This document shows positions 44,400 to 53,896 of a DNA stretch of 64,000 nucleotides, piece after piece. The DNA comes from Gammaproteobacteria bacterium (GTDB lineage Bacteria; Pseudomonadota; Gammaproteobacteria; SZUA-140). How positions within the stretch are numbered: position 1 is the first letter of the stretch; the number at the start of each line of letters is the position of its first letter. A program made the position numbers and the translations under genes. The DNA lies in assembly GCA_016712635.1 (NCBI GenBank), contig JADJQS010000006.1, forward strand, positions 496,001 to 560,000. Direction: 5' to 3'. Under the pieces are notes generated by a model. That model searched no databases, had not been told where the DNA came from, and worked only from the letters and a program-made list of their open reading frames with translations.

Positions 44400-45530
44400 T
44401 TGATTGGTAATGTCCTTCTCAGCATTTCGAATACTGTATCCATGTTAAATATTATGTTCATTGTGCTAGCACATCTACTTGTCATTTACTCATTATTTAA
44501 TAACGGTGTGCAACAGCGTGACTGGCTGAATCCAATAAACATAATTCTTCTGATTGGAATGGTGCGATTCAGTCTGCCTCTGCTTCTACTTCAATTTGGA
44601 TCTCCAAGTATCGAGATGTTCCAAAAGATGAATATCGGGCAAGGTGAGAACTGGCGTCATGCAAATATTCTTGCACTAGTCGGGTTGCTGGGCGTCGCTG
44701 CCGGTTGGAACATAACGATTAGACCTTGGAGAAAAGCATGTCCCCATAGGCGGGAACTACCAAAGAGCGTTGCTTATTTGGCTGTGACAGGGATGCTAGC
44801 AGGCGCAATATTTTTGTCAGTTTTTATAGAAAGTAATTCTACACTCGAGGAAGCCATATTGACAGGCAGCTTCAGAGGTACTGATATACAGGCAGGCACC
44901 GGCAAGTATTTCCATCTAGGCTTAATGTTAATTTCATGTAGCGTAATCCTCTCTTCGTATCTCATTAAACGAGGAAATGTATCCTATATGGTCGCACTCC
45001 TACCCGTGCTCATCGCCACGATTTTTTATTTCATTCTCGGTGGCAGGACCAGAGCGATTACACCGTTAATAGCTGGACTACTTGTAATTTGGTATGAAAG
45101 AGAAAATTCAACATTTACAGCAAAGAATACGTTTGTTTTGTTTATTCTTTTTCTTGGTTTGCTCATGTTTTATAGCGGGTCAGTGCTTTATCGTGCACGA
45201 CTCGGATTGGAAGGGTTTGCTCATGGCCTGTCTTTTATAGGTCTTGTGCAATATCTGTCTACAGCGATATGGATGGAAATAGGTCAGTTGCATGCATTGG
45301 CCGGGTCTCTTCTAGTTGGGCCTGGCGTACTGGGAGGGTTGACATTTACCAAATTGCTTTGGCCTATCAGTGAGTTTCTCAATATACCCGGTAATAGTAC
45401 AGGCATATATCTTGCGGAGACGCTTGTTTATCACAGCATACGCAGTCGGTGTATTTTTCCTGTCGAAGCTGCTAGGGTCACTGATAAAAAAATCATAATG
45501 ATGAAGCAGAATATGATTGTCAGAAAATAA
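44400..45530 (+). CDS. wzy: Wzy-like O-antigen polymerase, probably truncated at the 3' end
   Basis: A 376-residue protein with about nine hydrophobic segments, then NIPGNSTGIYLAETLV, after which the sequence becomes non-hydrophobic (RSRCIFPVEAARVTDKK) and stops. In the next frame the same DNA encodes RLFITAYAVGVFFLSKLLGS, a membrane-like tail ending LIKKS-stop. Related polymerases have roughly a hundred further residues after the AET segment, so a deletion plus frameshift near 45420 is likely. The start ATTG region is uncertain: ATT GGT follows a start at 44400 (non-ATG, read as ATT/TTG). Confidence 0.65.
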   Translation: MIGNVLLSISNTVSMLNIMFIVLAHLLVIYSLFNNGVQQRDWLNPINIILLIGMVRFSLPLLLLQFGSPSIEMFQKMNIGQGENWRHANILALVGLLGVAAGWNITIRPWRKACPHRRELPKSVAYLAVTGMLAGAIFLSVFIESNSTLEEAILTGSFRGTDIQAGTGKYFHLGLMLISCSVILSSYLIKRGNVSYMVALLPVLIATIFYFILGGRTRAITPLIAGLLVIWYERENSTFTAKNTFVLFILFLGLLMFYSGSVLYRARLGLEGFAHGLSFIGLVQYLSTAIWMEIGQLHALAGSLLVGPGVLGGLTFTKLLWPISEFLNIPGNSTGIYLAETLVYHSIRSRCIFPVEAARVTDKKIIMMKQNMIVRK

Positions 45531-45564
45531 AATGGCTTCCAAATGACCAGTAAGGTTCGCCACG

Positions 45565-46518
45565 TTATGTGAGAATATCGTCATCGCTATTCTTCAAATA
45601 TTCGAATGATTTCCTAATGCCATCCTCTAACTTGATAAGTTCTCTTTTTAACATCGATCTCATTATCGAGTTATCAGGCTTTCTTCGCGACATATCGCCT
45701 TCCTTCAATGGAGGGTAGTGTACAATCCTTGATCTTGAGTTTGTGATTTTCAAAACGAGCTTGGCCAGTTCTAAAATGGTGATTTCATTATCACTGCCGA
45801 CATTCACCACGTCGTTTATACACAAATCGTTGGTGATAACGGTTTCGGTAAAATCAAGATTATCGTCAATGTAGCAGAATGTTCGTGTTTGTGAGCCATC
45901 ACCATAAATGATCAAATCCTCATTTCTTGACGCCCAATAGATAAATCTTGAAACGACAAAATCCTTGCTTTGAAGAGGCCCATATGTGTTGAAGAATCTG
46001 AAGATTGTGTACTTCAATCCATATTCTTTCTCATAAGTGCGGCAAAACGCCTCGCCGATATTCTTAACGATCGCATAAGGGAGCCTGGAATTCAGCGGTG
46101 TGGTTGCTTCTCTTTGTGGAATCTCAACCGGCTCACCATAGACTTCAGAGGAAGATGAGTATATGACACGTTCTACTCCCGTATTTTTTGCCAAGTCCAG
46201 TATATTTTTAATTCCTTCTATATCGTTTAAGACTAGTTTGGGGTTGGTCAATGTGCGCTGGACACCCACTACTGCGGCATAATGAAAAATTAAATCGAAA
46301 TTGCCAGAAATAACCACTGGAGCGATGTCGTTAAAATCATTGACATTGGCCTTGATAAATTTCCAATTATTATATGTACGGTCTGGCAATTTACCGGCCA
46401 TGCCCGTAGAGAGATCGTCGACGATAACGACCTTGTATTCTTGGTTTTGTACAAGGCGTCTGGCCAAGCTTCCGCCAATGTTACCCGCGCCACCGGTTAT
46501 TAGAATGTTTTTTCTCAT
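45565..46518 (-). CDS. NAD-dependent nucleotide-sugar epimerase/dehydratase
   Basis: A 317-residue extended short-chain dehydrogenase. ILITGGAGNIGGSLA at the N-terminus binds NAD, YSSSSEVYGEPVEIP provides the catalytic Ser/Thr, and LPYAIVKNIGEAFCR the Tyr-x-x-x-Lys. GDGSQTRTFCYIDDN is typical of UDP-glucuronate decarboxylase and UDP-hexose 4-epimerase relatives. The exact substrate is undetermined. It is transcribed with the upstream glycosyltransferase on the minus strand and is convergent with wzy. A Shine-Dalgarno AGGAAAC precedes the ATG. Confidence 0.85.
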   Translation of the reverse strand: MRKNILITGGAGNIGGSLARRLVQNQEYKVVIVDDLSTGMAGKLPDRTYNNWKFIKANVNDFNDIAPVVISGNFDLIFHYAAVVGVQRTLTNPKLVLNDIEGIKNILDLAKNTGVERVIYSSSSEVYGEPVEIPQREATTPLNSRLPYAIVKNIGEAFCRTYEKEYGLKYTIFRFFNTYGPLQSKDFVVSRFIYWASRNEDLIIYGDGSQTRTFCYIDDNLDFTETVITNDLCINDVVNVGSDNEITILELAKLVLKITNSRSRIVHYPPLKEGDMSRRKPDNSIMRSMLKRELIKLEDGIRKSFEYLKNSDDDILT

Positions 46519-46537
46519 AATGTTTCCTGTTAATAGT

Positions 46538-47672
46538 TTATGGTTTTTCTCTTAACTCCAGTATGTACTTGTAGACTTTCATTGTCTCGGTGTACATCTT
46601 TTCGCGCTGAATTTTCCCGTCACAAGCTCTTTTCCCTTGCTACCGTATCCGAAGCGGATCGCCTGGCTTCCCGCCAGAATACTCAGCTTCCTGCGAACGA
46701 TTCAGGATCGTTGGGTGGTATCAACATCCCGCTCTCGTTATCAGCGACAATTTCAGGTATTGCGCTCACATTGGTTGCGATAACTGGCTTTCCTGAGGAC
46801 ATAGCTTCAAGTAGTACTAGACCAAATCCCTCGGTAACTGAGGTTAGGGCAAATATATCGAATGCATTAATAACCAGAGGAATGTCTTGACGAAAGCCAG
46901 CCCAGATCACATGATCCTTGAGTCCAAGCTTCTCAGAGTGACTTCTTAGCTTTTCGTGAAGCGGACCTGATCCCACGATTACTAGTTTTGTCTTGGGGGT
47001 AGTCACCTGATTTATGAATTTGGCATAACCGGTTAGCATGACGTCGATTGCTTTGGCTGGCACCAAGCGTGCTACGCTTCCAATTAATAATGTCGGGCCG
47101 TTGCCCCCCCACTCAGCGCGGAGATTTTCTACTTTTTCTCGATCAACATTCTGGAAGCAGTGAGGATTAAGACCATAATGTACTACAGTGATTCGCCGGT
47201 TGGTTGAGGCTGGCCAGCGCTTTGAGTAGTATCGTTTGACTGAATCCGAGATCGCGATGATCCCGTCTGCACGACTGACCACCCACCTTTCAAGCATGTT
47301 TGCTCCCGGACCACCATAAAAACGAGATTCGTTATGCCTCGAGATCAGGAATGGCAACTGCGGGGATTTCAATAATGCAATGCGAGCGTATAATTCGGCG
47401 GGCGCCAAATGAGCATGAACGATATGAGGAGCGAAACTTGCAATCGCATTTTTGAGTCTCCAAAGAGGCCCGAGTTCCCCGTACTGCGATAATCCCAGAG
47501 GAAAGACGTGCACCCCAAGACTCTCTAGTTCTGCTTTCCAATAGCCATCACCCTTTAGATATGCGCAAGCGACTTCGCAGCCAAAATTCCTGATTTGTCC
47601 TTCGATCAAATCTCGTAGATGATTCTCTGCGCCGCCGCGGTTTATCGTTGTAATAATATGCAATATTCTCAT
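46538..47672 (-). pseudogene. GT4 glycosyltransferase with 3'-end frameshifts
   Basis: From ATG 47672 the frame encodes MRILHIITTINRGGAENHLR, PHIVHAHLAPAELYARIALL, GSVARLVPAKAIDVML and the GT4 motif SVTEGFGLVLLEAMSSGKPV, then stops abruptly at FAGS (46683). The missing C-terminal helix appears in other frames downstream: GYGSKGKELVTGKFS, then REKMYTETMKVYKYILELRE ending at 46538. Two indels would be needed to restore it. The core enzyme is nearly complete, so residual activity is possible. Confidence 0.72.
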
Positions 47673-47766
47673 GATAAATAGCCTTATCTCCTGTTTCTAT
47701 ATTAGTATAAATCATAAGACGATGTCATTGTGCTGATCAAGATTTGCACGGCAACGAGATAAGAAC

Positions 47767-48612
47767 ATGCAGATTCCTTGGTGGGCGAAACTCTGTGCAA
47801 AAATGGCTCTATCTAGATTGCCATTTGGGTATTCCGTCTGGCAGAAACTTGGTCTGTTCCGGCATGGCAATATGGATGCTGGTGAGTATGCAATCCGGAT
47901 TTTTCAAAGCCATATGGAGAAATCGTGTTTTCAACAACGGCTTGCTGGAAAGACAATTCTAGAACTAGGTCCGGGTGACAGTCTCGCGACCGCAATAATT
48001 GCCGCAGGATATGGCGCGCGGTCTATACTCATTGATAGTGGTCGGTTTATACGTAAGGATATCAACTCCTATGTTGAATTAGTGGGCGCGCTTGCCAAGA
48101 GAAACTTGCCTCACATAGACATCTCATGCTGTCGTGATGTAGATGAAATTCTTGAACTGTGCAATTCCAGGTATATGACAGAGGGGTTGGACAGCCTCAG
48201 AATGATCGAAAAGGAATCAGTAGACCTAATTTTCTCCCAAGCCGTGCTTGAACATATAAGAAGATACGATTTTCTGGAGACAATGAGAGAATGCCGTAGA
48301 ATCCTCCGGGAAGGCGGGGTCTGTTCGCACCAAGTTGATCTTCGCGATCATCTGGGTGGATCCCTGAATAATCTGCGCTTCAGTGAACGGGTCTGGGAGT
48401 CTGCTTTTTTTTCAAAGTCAGGATTCTATACCAACCGGATCCAATACAGCGAAATGATTGGGCTATTTGCGCAGGCTGGTTTTAAAGTTGAAGTAACCGA
48501 TATCTGTCGTTGGGACACACCGCCAACTCGGAGAAGCCGGCTTTCTACGGAGTTCATCAGAATACCGGATGAAGAACTGTGTATATCTATGTTCGACGTA
48601 TTGCTACGCTAA
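47767..48612 (+). CDS. SAM-dependent methyltransferase-like protein
   Basis: A 281-residue protein with motif I TILELGPGDSLATAIIAAGYG, an acidic ILIDSG strand and VDLIFSQAVLEHIRRYDF typical of class I methyltransferases, then LREGGVCSHQVDLRDHLGG. Similar proteins occur in O-antigen loci. It starts a plus-strand run that continues through galU and is divergent from the glycosyltransferase at 47672. The substrate is unknown. Confidence 0.8.
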   Translation: MQIPWWAKLCAKMALSRLPFGYSVWQKLGLFRHGNMDAGEYAIRIFQSHMEKSCFQQRLAGKTILELGPGDSLATAIIAAGYGARSILIDSGRFIRKDINSYVELVGALAKRNLPHIDISCCRDVDEILELCNSRYMTEGLDSLRMIEKESVDLIFSQAVLEHIRRYDFLETMRECRRILREGGVCSHQVDLRDHLGGSLNNLRFSERVWESAFFSKSGFYTNRIQYSEMIGLFAQAGFKVEVTDICRWDTPPTRRSRLSTEFIRIPDEELCISMFDVLLR

Positions 48613-48628
48613 CTATGATTCTCCGTAT

Positions 48629-49758
48629 ATGAAAGCAAACAGAGAAAAAAAACTTCTGTACTATATAACAGAAGACTGGTATTTCGTTTCTCATCGACTT
48701 CCATTGGCGATTTCTGCAAAGAATGCTGGATACGATGTTTGCATCGTGACGCGTGTGAGAAACTACGGAAATATTATACGTTCCTCTGGATTAAAACTCA
48801 TTCCTTTTGAAAATTCACGAAGCAGTATAAATCCTCTGAGAGAACTTCTGACCCTGTTCAGGTTGATTGCATTGTTTATGCGCGAAAAGCCGGATATCGT
48901 TCACAACGTTGCCATAAAACCCGTTCTGTACGGTGGAATAGCCGCACGCTTGGTTAAGACACCACAAGTAGTCAATGCGCTCGCGGGCATGGGTTGATAT
49001 TCGCATCTAGCACCGGCTTGGCCCGCTGGATTAAGCCTGCAGCTCGCCAAATGCTCAGGTTCGTGCTTACCTCTGGAACCGTACTAGTACAGAATCAAGA
49101 TGACGCAGCATTTCTAACCCAGATAGGTGTGCCTCGGGCGAATATACGACGTATCGCTGGTGCCGGGGTTGATCTGACACTGTTCCACGCAAGCCCCGAG
49201 AAGACTGGATTGATTACGGTTGTTCTACCAGCACGATTGCTCTGGGATAAAGGCGTGGGGGAGTTTGTCGAGGCTGCGCGCATCATCAGAAAGCAGGGAA
49301 TAAACGCGCATTTTGCGCTTGCAGGAGAATCCGACCATGCCAATCCCGCATCGGTCTCACCGAAGACTATTGCTGAGTGGGTTTTGGAAGGAGTTGTTGA
49401 CCATCTCGGGTGGGTTGAAAACATGCCGTCTCTATTTGCTCAGAGCCATATAGTATGCTTGCCTTCGTATTATGGTGAAGGAATCCCGAAATCGCTGATT
49501 GAGGCTGCAGCGTCTGGACGGCCTATCGTCACGACCGATATGCCAGGATGTCGTGAGATCGTCCGGCATAATGAAAATGGATTTCTGGTCCCCCCCCGCA
49601 ATGCTAAAGCACTCGCGAAAGCGCTGGTGCGCCTAATAGAAGACCCCGTGCTTCGACAACAGATGGGGGCGCAGAGTCGCATTCGCGCCGAGAAAGAGTA
49701 CGGAGTGGAAACAGTCAATCGGCAGACGCTAGCACTCTATGAGGAGGCTCTGAGTTGA
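48629..49758 (+). pseudogene. GT4 glycosyltransferase interrupted by a frameshift
   Basis: ATG 48629 opens KANREKKLLYYITEDWYF..., running to VNALAGMG and a stop at 48997. The next frame resumes as IFASSTGLARWIKPAARQML and ends at 49758, with VVLPARLLWDKGVGEFVEAA and the GT4 motif YYGEGIPKSLIEAAASGRPI. Homologues have a continuous NALAGMGxVF join, so a single-base indel lies at about 48990-48996 (GGGTTGATA). It resembles the WbpJ-like enzymes found near wbpL in Pseudomonas. Confidence 0.75.
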
Positions 49759-50720
49759 GGGTGTTAGTTACCGGTGCTACTGGGTTTGTCGGTTCTTCAT
49801 TGGTAGACCAGCTGGTTCGTGATGGGATTCACGATGTCAGGGTTGCATTGAGGAGAGACAGGCCTAGTTTGAGCGATCAAGTTGAGCATGTCATCGTCGG
49901 TGAAGTCGCCGGGGAAACAGTTTGGCGACAGGCGCTGCGCGGTATCGATACAGTGATTCATCTCGCCGCCCGGGTACACGTCATGACAGACAGCGTAGCG
50001 AATTCTTCCGCAGAATATCACCGCGTAAATGTTGATGGCACCCTTAACCTCGTTCGCCAGGCAGTAGATGCTGACGTCAAGCGTATTATTTATCTGAGCT
50101 CAATCAAGGTGAACGGGGAAGAGACATTGGCAGGCCAGCCGTACTATGCAGATGATCAACCTTCGCCAGCAGGATCATATGCTGTATCCAAATATCGAGC
50201 AGAGGAAGGGATCCGTCGATTAATTTCGGGGGCTGATATGAGTGCTGTAATAATTCGCCCTACTTTGGTATACGGAGCTGGAGTGAAGGGAAATTTTCTC
50301 AACATGATGCACTGGCTATCCCGCGGTATACCTATGCCTTTAGGATCGATTCACAATAGCCGCAGCCTTGTAGCGCTCGATAATTTGGTAGATCTAATTA
50401 TCAAATGTATTGAGCATCCTGCAGCTGCAGATCAAGTATTCCTCGCTGGAGATGGCGAGGACTTATCCACTACAGAACTTCTTCGACGGCTTGGGGGTTT
50501 TCTTGGCAAACCCGCCCGTCTCGTGCCGTTTCCACATGCGGTCTTGAACATGATTGCTCGCGTATCCGGAAGACGTGATGTTGCACAACGATTGCTGACC
50601 TCGCTACAGATCGATATCAGGAAAAACTGGGAAATCCTCGGCTGGAAACCGCCGGTCACTCTGAATCAGGGTTTGGAAACTGTCACACGCTGGTACTTAA
50701 ATGAATCACGAAGTTACTGA
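49755..50720 (+). CDS. wbpV: WbpV-like UDP-4-keto-sugar reductase/epimerase
   Basis: A 321-residue extended short-chain dehydrogenase: VLVTGATGFVGSSLVDQL, HLAARVHVM, YLSSIKVNGE (catalytic Ser) and YAVSKYRAEE (Tyr-x-x-x-Lys). The sequence type and placement just before wbpL and wbpM match P. aeruginosa wbpV, whose product reduces the WbpM-made 4-keto intermediate towards a UDP-FucNAc/QuiNAc sugar. The start is a TTG overlapping the preceding stop (TTGA); a GTG at 49761 is an alternative. Confidence 0.82.
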   Translation: MRVLVTGATGFVGSSLVDQLVRDGIHDVRVALRRDRPSLSDQVEHVIVGEVAGETVWRQALRGIDTVIHLAARVHVMTDSVANSSAEYHRVNVDGTLNLVRQAVDADVKRIIYLSSIKVNGEETLAGQPYYADDQPSPAGSYAVSKYRAEEGIRRLISGADMSAVIIRPTLVYGAGVKGNFLNMMHWLSRGIPMPLGSIHNSRSLVALDNLVDLIIKCIEHPAAADQVFLAGDGEDLSTTELLRRLGGFLGKPARLVPFPHAVLNMIARVSGRRDVAQRLLTSLQIDIRKNWEILGWKPPVTLNQGLETVTRWYLNESRSY

Positions 50721-50774
50721 GATAATGGCGAAAATAATCTTCAGTTGCATGCCCACTATTCAAGAGACATGTGA

Positions 50775-51959
50775 ATGATCATAGGCGTAATTCTCATCAC
50801 GTTTTGTACGGCAGGACTTGTAACTTATCTTCTGACACATGCTAGCGGTCGATTTCAGATAATAGATTACCCTAATAACCGCTCTCTTCATAGCACACCT
50901 ATCCTACGTACTGGCGGACTGGCGATCTGGGCTGGGATGATCACTGGAACCGCAACTGTAGTCCTGATGCTTGAATGGAAGTACGAAATCGCATGGATTG
51001 CATGTGCGGCGACTGTCGTCGGACTTGTCTCGTTCTTCGATGACCGCGCACACGTCCCGGCATATATCAGATTAGCTATCCATCTCATCGCCGCTGCATT
51101 GTTATTGAGCGGACAGTTGGATCTGACATCGATTGAAATTCCTGGTATCAGCACCGAATTGGCCCTCGGAACAGGAATGTTGATTATTGCGCTGTTCATC
51201 ACCTGGAATATCAATCTGTACAACTTTATGGATGGAATGGACGGCATTGCAGGCGGCATGACGATAGCCGGTTTTGTAACTCTGGGGCTGCTCGGTCATC
51301 TCGCGGGCGATGACTATTACGCGGTGATCTGCTGGGTAATCGCCGCCGCTTCTGCAGGTTTCCTGGTATGGAACTTCCCGCCTGCGCGGATATTCATGGG
51401 CGATGTCGGATCATCCACCTTGGGTCTGCTGGTTGCCGCGATGTCTCTATGGGCGGATCGGGCCGATCTTTTCCCGCTTTGGCTGTCCGTCCTCATCTTT
51501 TCTCCTTTTGTGGTTGACGCCACCCTGACGCTCGCGCGCCGGACCCTGAAAGGCGAACGCATCTGGGAGGCGCATCGCGATCATTACTACCAGCGCCTGG
51601 TCCGGGCGGGATGGAGCCATCGCCGTACTGTCTTGTGGGAATATGGCCTGATGGTGATATGCAGTGCCTGCGCACTGCTGGCCTTTCACGCGCCCGTGGT
51701 GATGCAATGGTCGATCCTGGGGGCGATGGCGTGCGTTTATATTGCAGCGATAGTTGCGGTGCGCCGTATCGAGGTGCGTAGAGCGATCGGGCAGGGTTCA
51801 GAAGTTCCTCGTAGCTCATACGTGGAGGATTTTTGGATGGAAACCCTACTGGGCAATCTATCGTGTTCTACTGAAGTATTAGTCCGAATATCCAATATCC
51901 CTTCGTTTCAGATTCAAATTAACATCCGGGTTGTATTGCAGTACAATACGCGCCACTGA
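50775..51959 (+). CDS. wbpL: WbpL-like undecaprenyl-phosphate sugar-1-phosphate transferase
   Basis: A 394-residue MraY/WecA-family polytopic enzyme that loads the first sugar-1-phosphate on undecaprenyl phosphate. Motifs are DYPNNRSLHSTPILRTGGLA, the Asp pair in GLVSFFDDR, NLYNFMDGMDGIAGG, FMGDVGSSTLG and EAHRDHYYQRL. Codon and base use change from AT-rich to GC-rich within the gene. The last ~45 residues (after RRAIGQGSEV) are not typical and return to AT-rich codons, suggesting a recombination scar or altered 3' end. Confidence 0.88.
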   Translation: MIIGVILITFCTAGLVTYLLTHASGRFQIIDYPNNRSLHSTPILRTGGLAIWAGMITGTATVVLMLEWKYEIAWIACAATVVGLVSFFDDRAHVPAYIRLAIHLIAAALLLSGQLDLTSIEIPGISTELALGTGMLIIALFITWNINLYNFMDGMDGIAGGMTIAGFVTLGLLGHLAGDDYYAVICWVIAAASAGFLVWNFPPARIFMGDVGSSTLGLLVAAMSLWADRADLFPLWLSVLIFSPFVVDATLTLARRTLKGERIWEAHRDHYYQRLVRAGWSHRRTVLWEYGLMVICSACALLAFHAPVVMQWSILGAMACVYIAAIVAVRRIEVRRAIGQGSEVPRSSYVEDFWMETLLGNLSCSTEVLVRISNIPSFQIQINIRVVLQYNTRH

Positions 51960-52012
51960 AGCTTCAATAATAAAAAAACCCAAACCAAATCAGTCAGTAC
52001 GGTTGGGATTAT

Positions 52013-53896
52013 ATGGTCCAAGAGGAAAAGGCTTTGGCAGCAAGACGCCGTGTGGCAATTGTTGTACATGATATAAGCATGGTCGCGGCTGCCTGGTTTC
52101 TGGCATACCTGACCCGCTATAACTTCAATATTCCAGCAGTAGTCTGGCCCATCCTGGGGCAAACCCTGCCCTTGGTATTGGCGATACAGGGTCTGATCCT
52201 GTGGCGTTTCGGCCTCTACCGCGGGGTGTGGCGTTTCGCCAGCATACCCGACCTGTGGAACATCATCCGGGCCGTGGCGATCGGTGTATTCATCGTCGCT
52301 CTGGTGGAATTCCTGGTCAACCGGCTGGAAGGCATACCCCGCACGATACTCCTGCTCTACCCGGTATACCTCGTGCTTTTCCTGGGTGCGCCGCGCCTGA
52401 CTTATCGCATCTGGAAAGATTACCGCCTCGGCTTACTGAACGGTGCCGACCGCAAGCGGGTGCTGATCCTGGGCGCCGGCCGGGCAGGGGAGATGCTGGC
52501 CCGCGACATGCGGCGCGACGGGAGCTACCAGCCGATCGGCTTCCTTGACGATCAACCCTCCCTCAGAGGATCCAAGGTGCACGACCTGCCGGTGCTGGGC
52601 GTAATCGAACGCCTGCCCGAAGTCGTCCATAGTCATGCCCTGGATCTGGTCATCATCGCGCTGCCATCGGCGACCAATAACCAGATGCGGCGGGTGGTGG
52701 AGATCTGCGAGCGGGCGGAGGTTGAATTCCGCACACTGCCGCGCCTGCAGGACCTGGTCTCGGGGCAGCCCACCGTCTCCGAGCTGCGCGAGGTCAAGAT
52801 CGAAGACCTGCTCGGACGCACGCCTATCACCCTGGACTGGAACCGCATCAGCAAGGGCCTGGCCGGACAGACGGTGCTGGTGAGCGGCGGCGGCGGGTCG
52901 ATCGGCTCCGAGCTGTGCCGCCAGATCGCGCGCCTGCGGCCCGCCGCCCTGGTCCTGTTCGAGAACAACGAGTACAACCTGTTCGAGATCGAGCGCGAGC
53001 TGCGCGGCAAGCATCCCAACCTGGTGCTGCACGCCTATCTCGGCGACGTGCGCGACCGTGCCTCGGTGGTGCGCGCCTTTGAACGCTTCCAGCCCCAGGT
53101 CGTTTTCCATGCCGCCGCCTACAAGCATGTCCCCATGCTGGAATCCCAGGCCCGGGAGGCGGTGCGCAACAACGTGCTCGGCACCCGCCTGATGGCGCAG
53201 ACCGCCGACCGTTTCGGCTGTAACGCCTTTGTCATGATCTCCACCGACAAGGCCGTGAACCCGGCCAACGTCATGGGCGCAACCAAGCGGGTGGCGGAGA
53301 TCTACTGCCAGGCCTTCGCCCAGCGTTCGCGCACCCGCTTCATCACGGTGCGCTTCGGCAACGTCCTCGGCTCCGCCGGGAGTGTGATCCCGATCTTCCA
53401 GCAGCAGATCAAGGCCGGCGGGCCGGTGACCGTGACCCACCCGGACATCACGCGCTACTTCATGACCATTCCGGAGGCGGCGCAGCTCATCATGCAGGCG
53501 GCGGTAATGGGCGAGGGCGGGGAGATCTTCGTGCTCGACATGGGCGAGCCGGTCCGGATCGGATACCTGGCCGAGCAGATGGTCCGCCTGTCCGGCAAGA
53601 CCCCCGGCGAGGACATAGAAATCGTCTATACCGGGCTCCGGCCCGGCGAAAAATTCTACGAGGAATTGTTTTACGCGCAGGAGCAATATAAATCCACCGG
53701 GCATGATAAAATCCTGCTCGCGCATTCCGTCGTGGTGGACTGGCCCCTCCTGACGGCCGACGTGCGCGCAATCGAGGAAGCGGTGGAGCAGTATGATGAG
53801 GGGGAGGTTCACCGCCTGCTCGAACGGATTGTACCTGAGCTCGCCGCTCAACAATCGGTTTCCAATGTCATCCCCTTCGAACGTGCGAGCGTATGA
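52013..53896 (+). CDS. wbpM: WbpM-like UDP-N-acetylglucosamine 4,6-dehydratase
   Basis: A 627-residue membrane-anchored nucleotide-sugar dehydratase. Four N-terminal transmembrane helices (about residues 15-135) are followed by a first Rossmann-like domain (VLILGAGRAGEMLARDM) and the catalytic domain (TVLVSGGGGSIGSELCRQI; ISTDKAVNP; NVMGATKRVAE). The Met in place of the usual Tyr of the Tyr-x-x-x-Lys pair is characteristic of WbpM/FlaA1 relatives. It generates the UDP-4-keto-6-deoxy-GlcNAc used by WbpV. The stop overlaps galU by ATGA. Confidence 0.94.
   Translation: MVQEEKALAARRRVAIVVHDISMVAAAWFLAYLTRYNFNIPAVVWPILGQTLPLVLAIQGLILWRFGLYRGVWRFASIPDLWNIIRAVAIGVFIVALVEFLVNRLEGIPRTILLLYPVYLVLFLGAPRLTYRIWKDYRLGLLNGADRKRVLILGAGRAGEMLARDMRRDGSYQPIGFLDDQPSLRGSKVHDLPVLGVIERLPEVVHSHALDLVIIALPSATNNQMRRVVEICERAEVEFRTLPRLQDLVSGQPTVSELREVKIEDLLGRTPITLDWNRISKGLAGQTVLVSGGGGSIGSELCRQIARLRPAALVLFENNEYNLFEIERELRGKHPNLVLHAYLGDVRDRASVVRAFERFQPQVVFHAAAYKHVPMLESQAREAVRNNVLGTRLMAQTADRFGCNAFVMISTDKAVNPANVMGATKRVAEIYCQAFAQRSRTRFITVRFGNVLGSAGSVIPIFQQQIKAGGPVTVTHPDITRYFMTIPEAAQLIMQAAVMGEGGEIFVLDMGEPVRIGYLAEQMVRLSGKTPGEDIEIVYTGLRPGEKFYEELFYAQEQYKSTGHDKILLAHSVVVDWPLLTADVRAIEEAVEQYDEGEVHRLLERIVPELAAQQSVSNVIPFERASV

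Larger units (their letters stand above)
36336..51300. other. AT-rich surface-polysaccharide cassette
   Basis: Base composition shifts visibly to AT-rich just after the SLC13 stop and returns to the GC-rich norm within wbpL (about 51.3 kb). All genes inside are glycan-related (glycosyltransferases, methyltransferases, sulfotransferase, deacetylase, Wzx, Wzy, epimerases). The dispersed repeats that crowd the flanks were not seen here. This pattern fits a horizontally exchanged O-antigen block; the right edge is approximate. The first 215 bp (36336-36550) hold no gene I can recognise. Confidence 0.75.
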
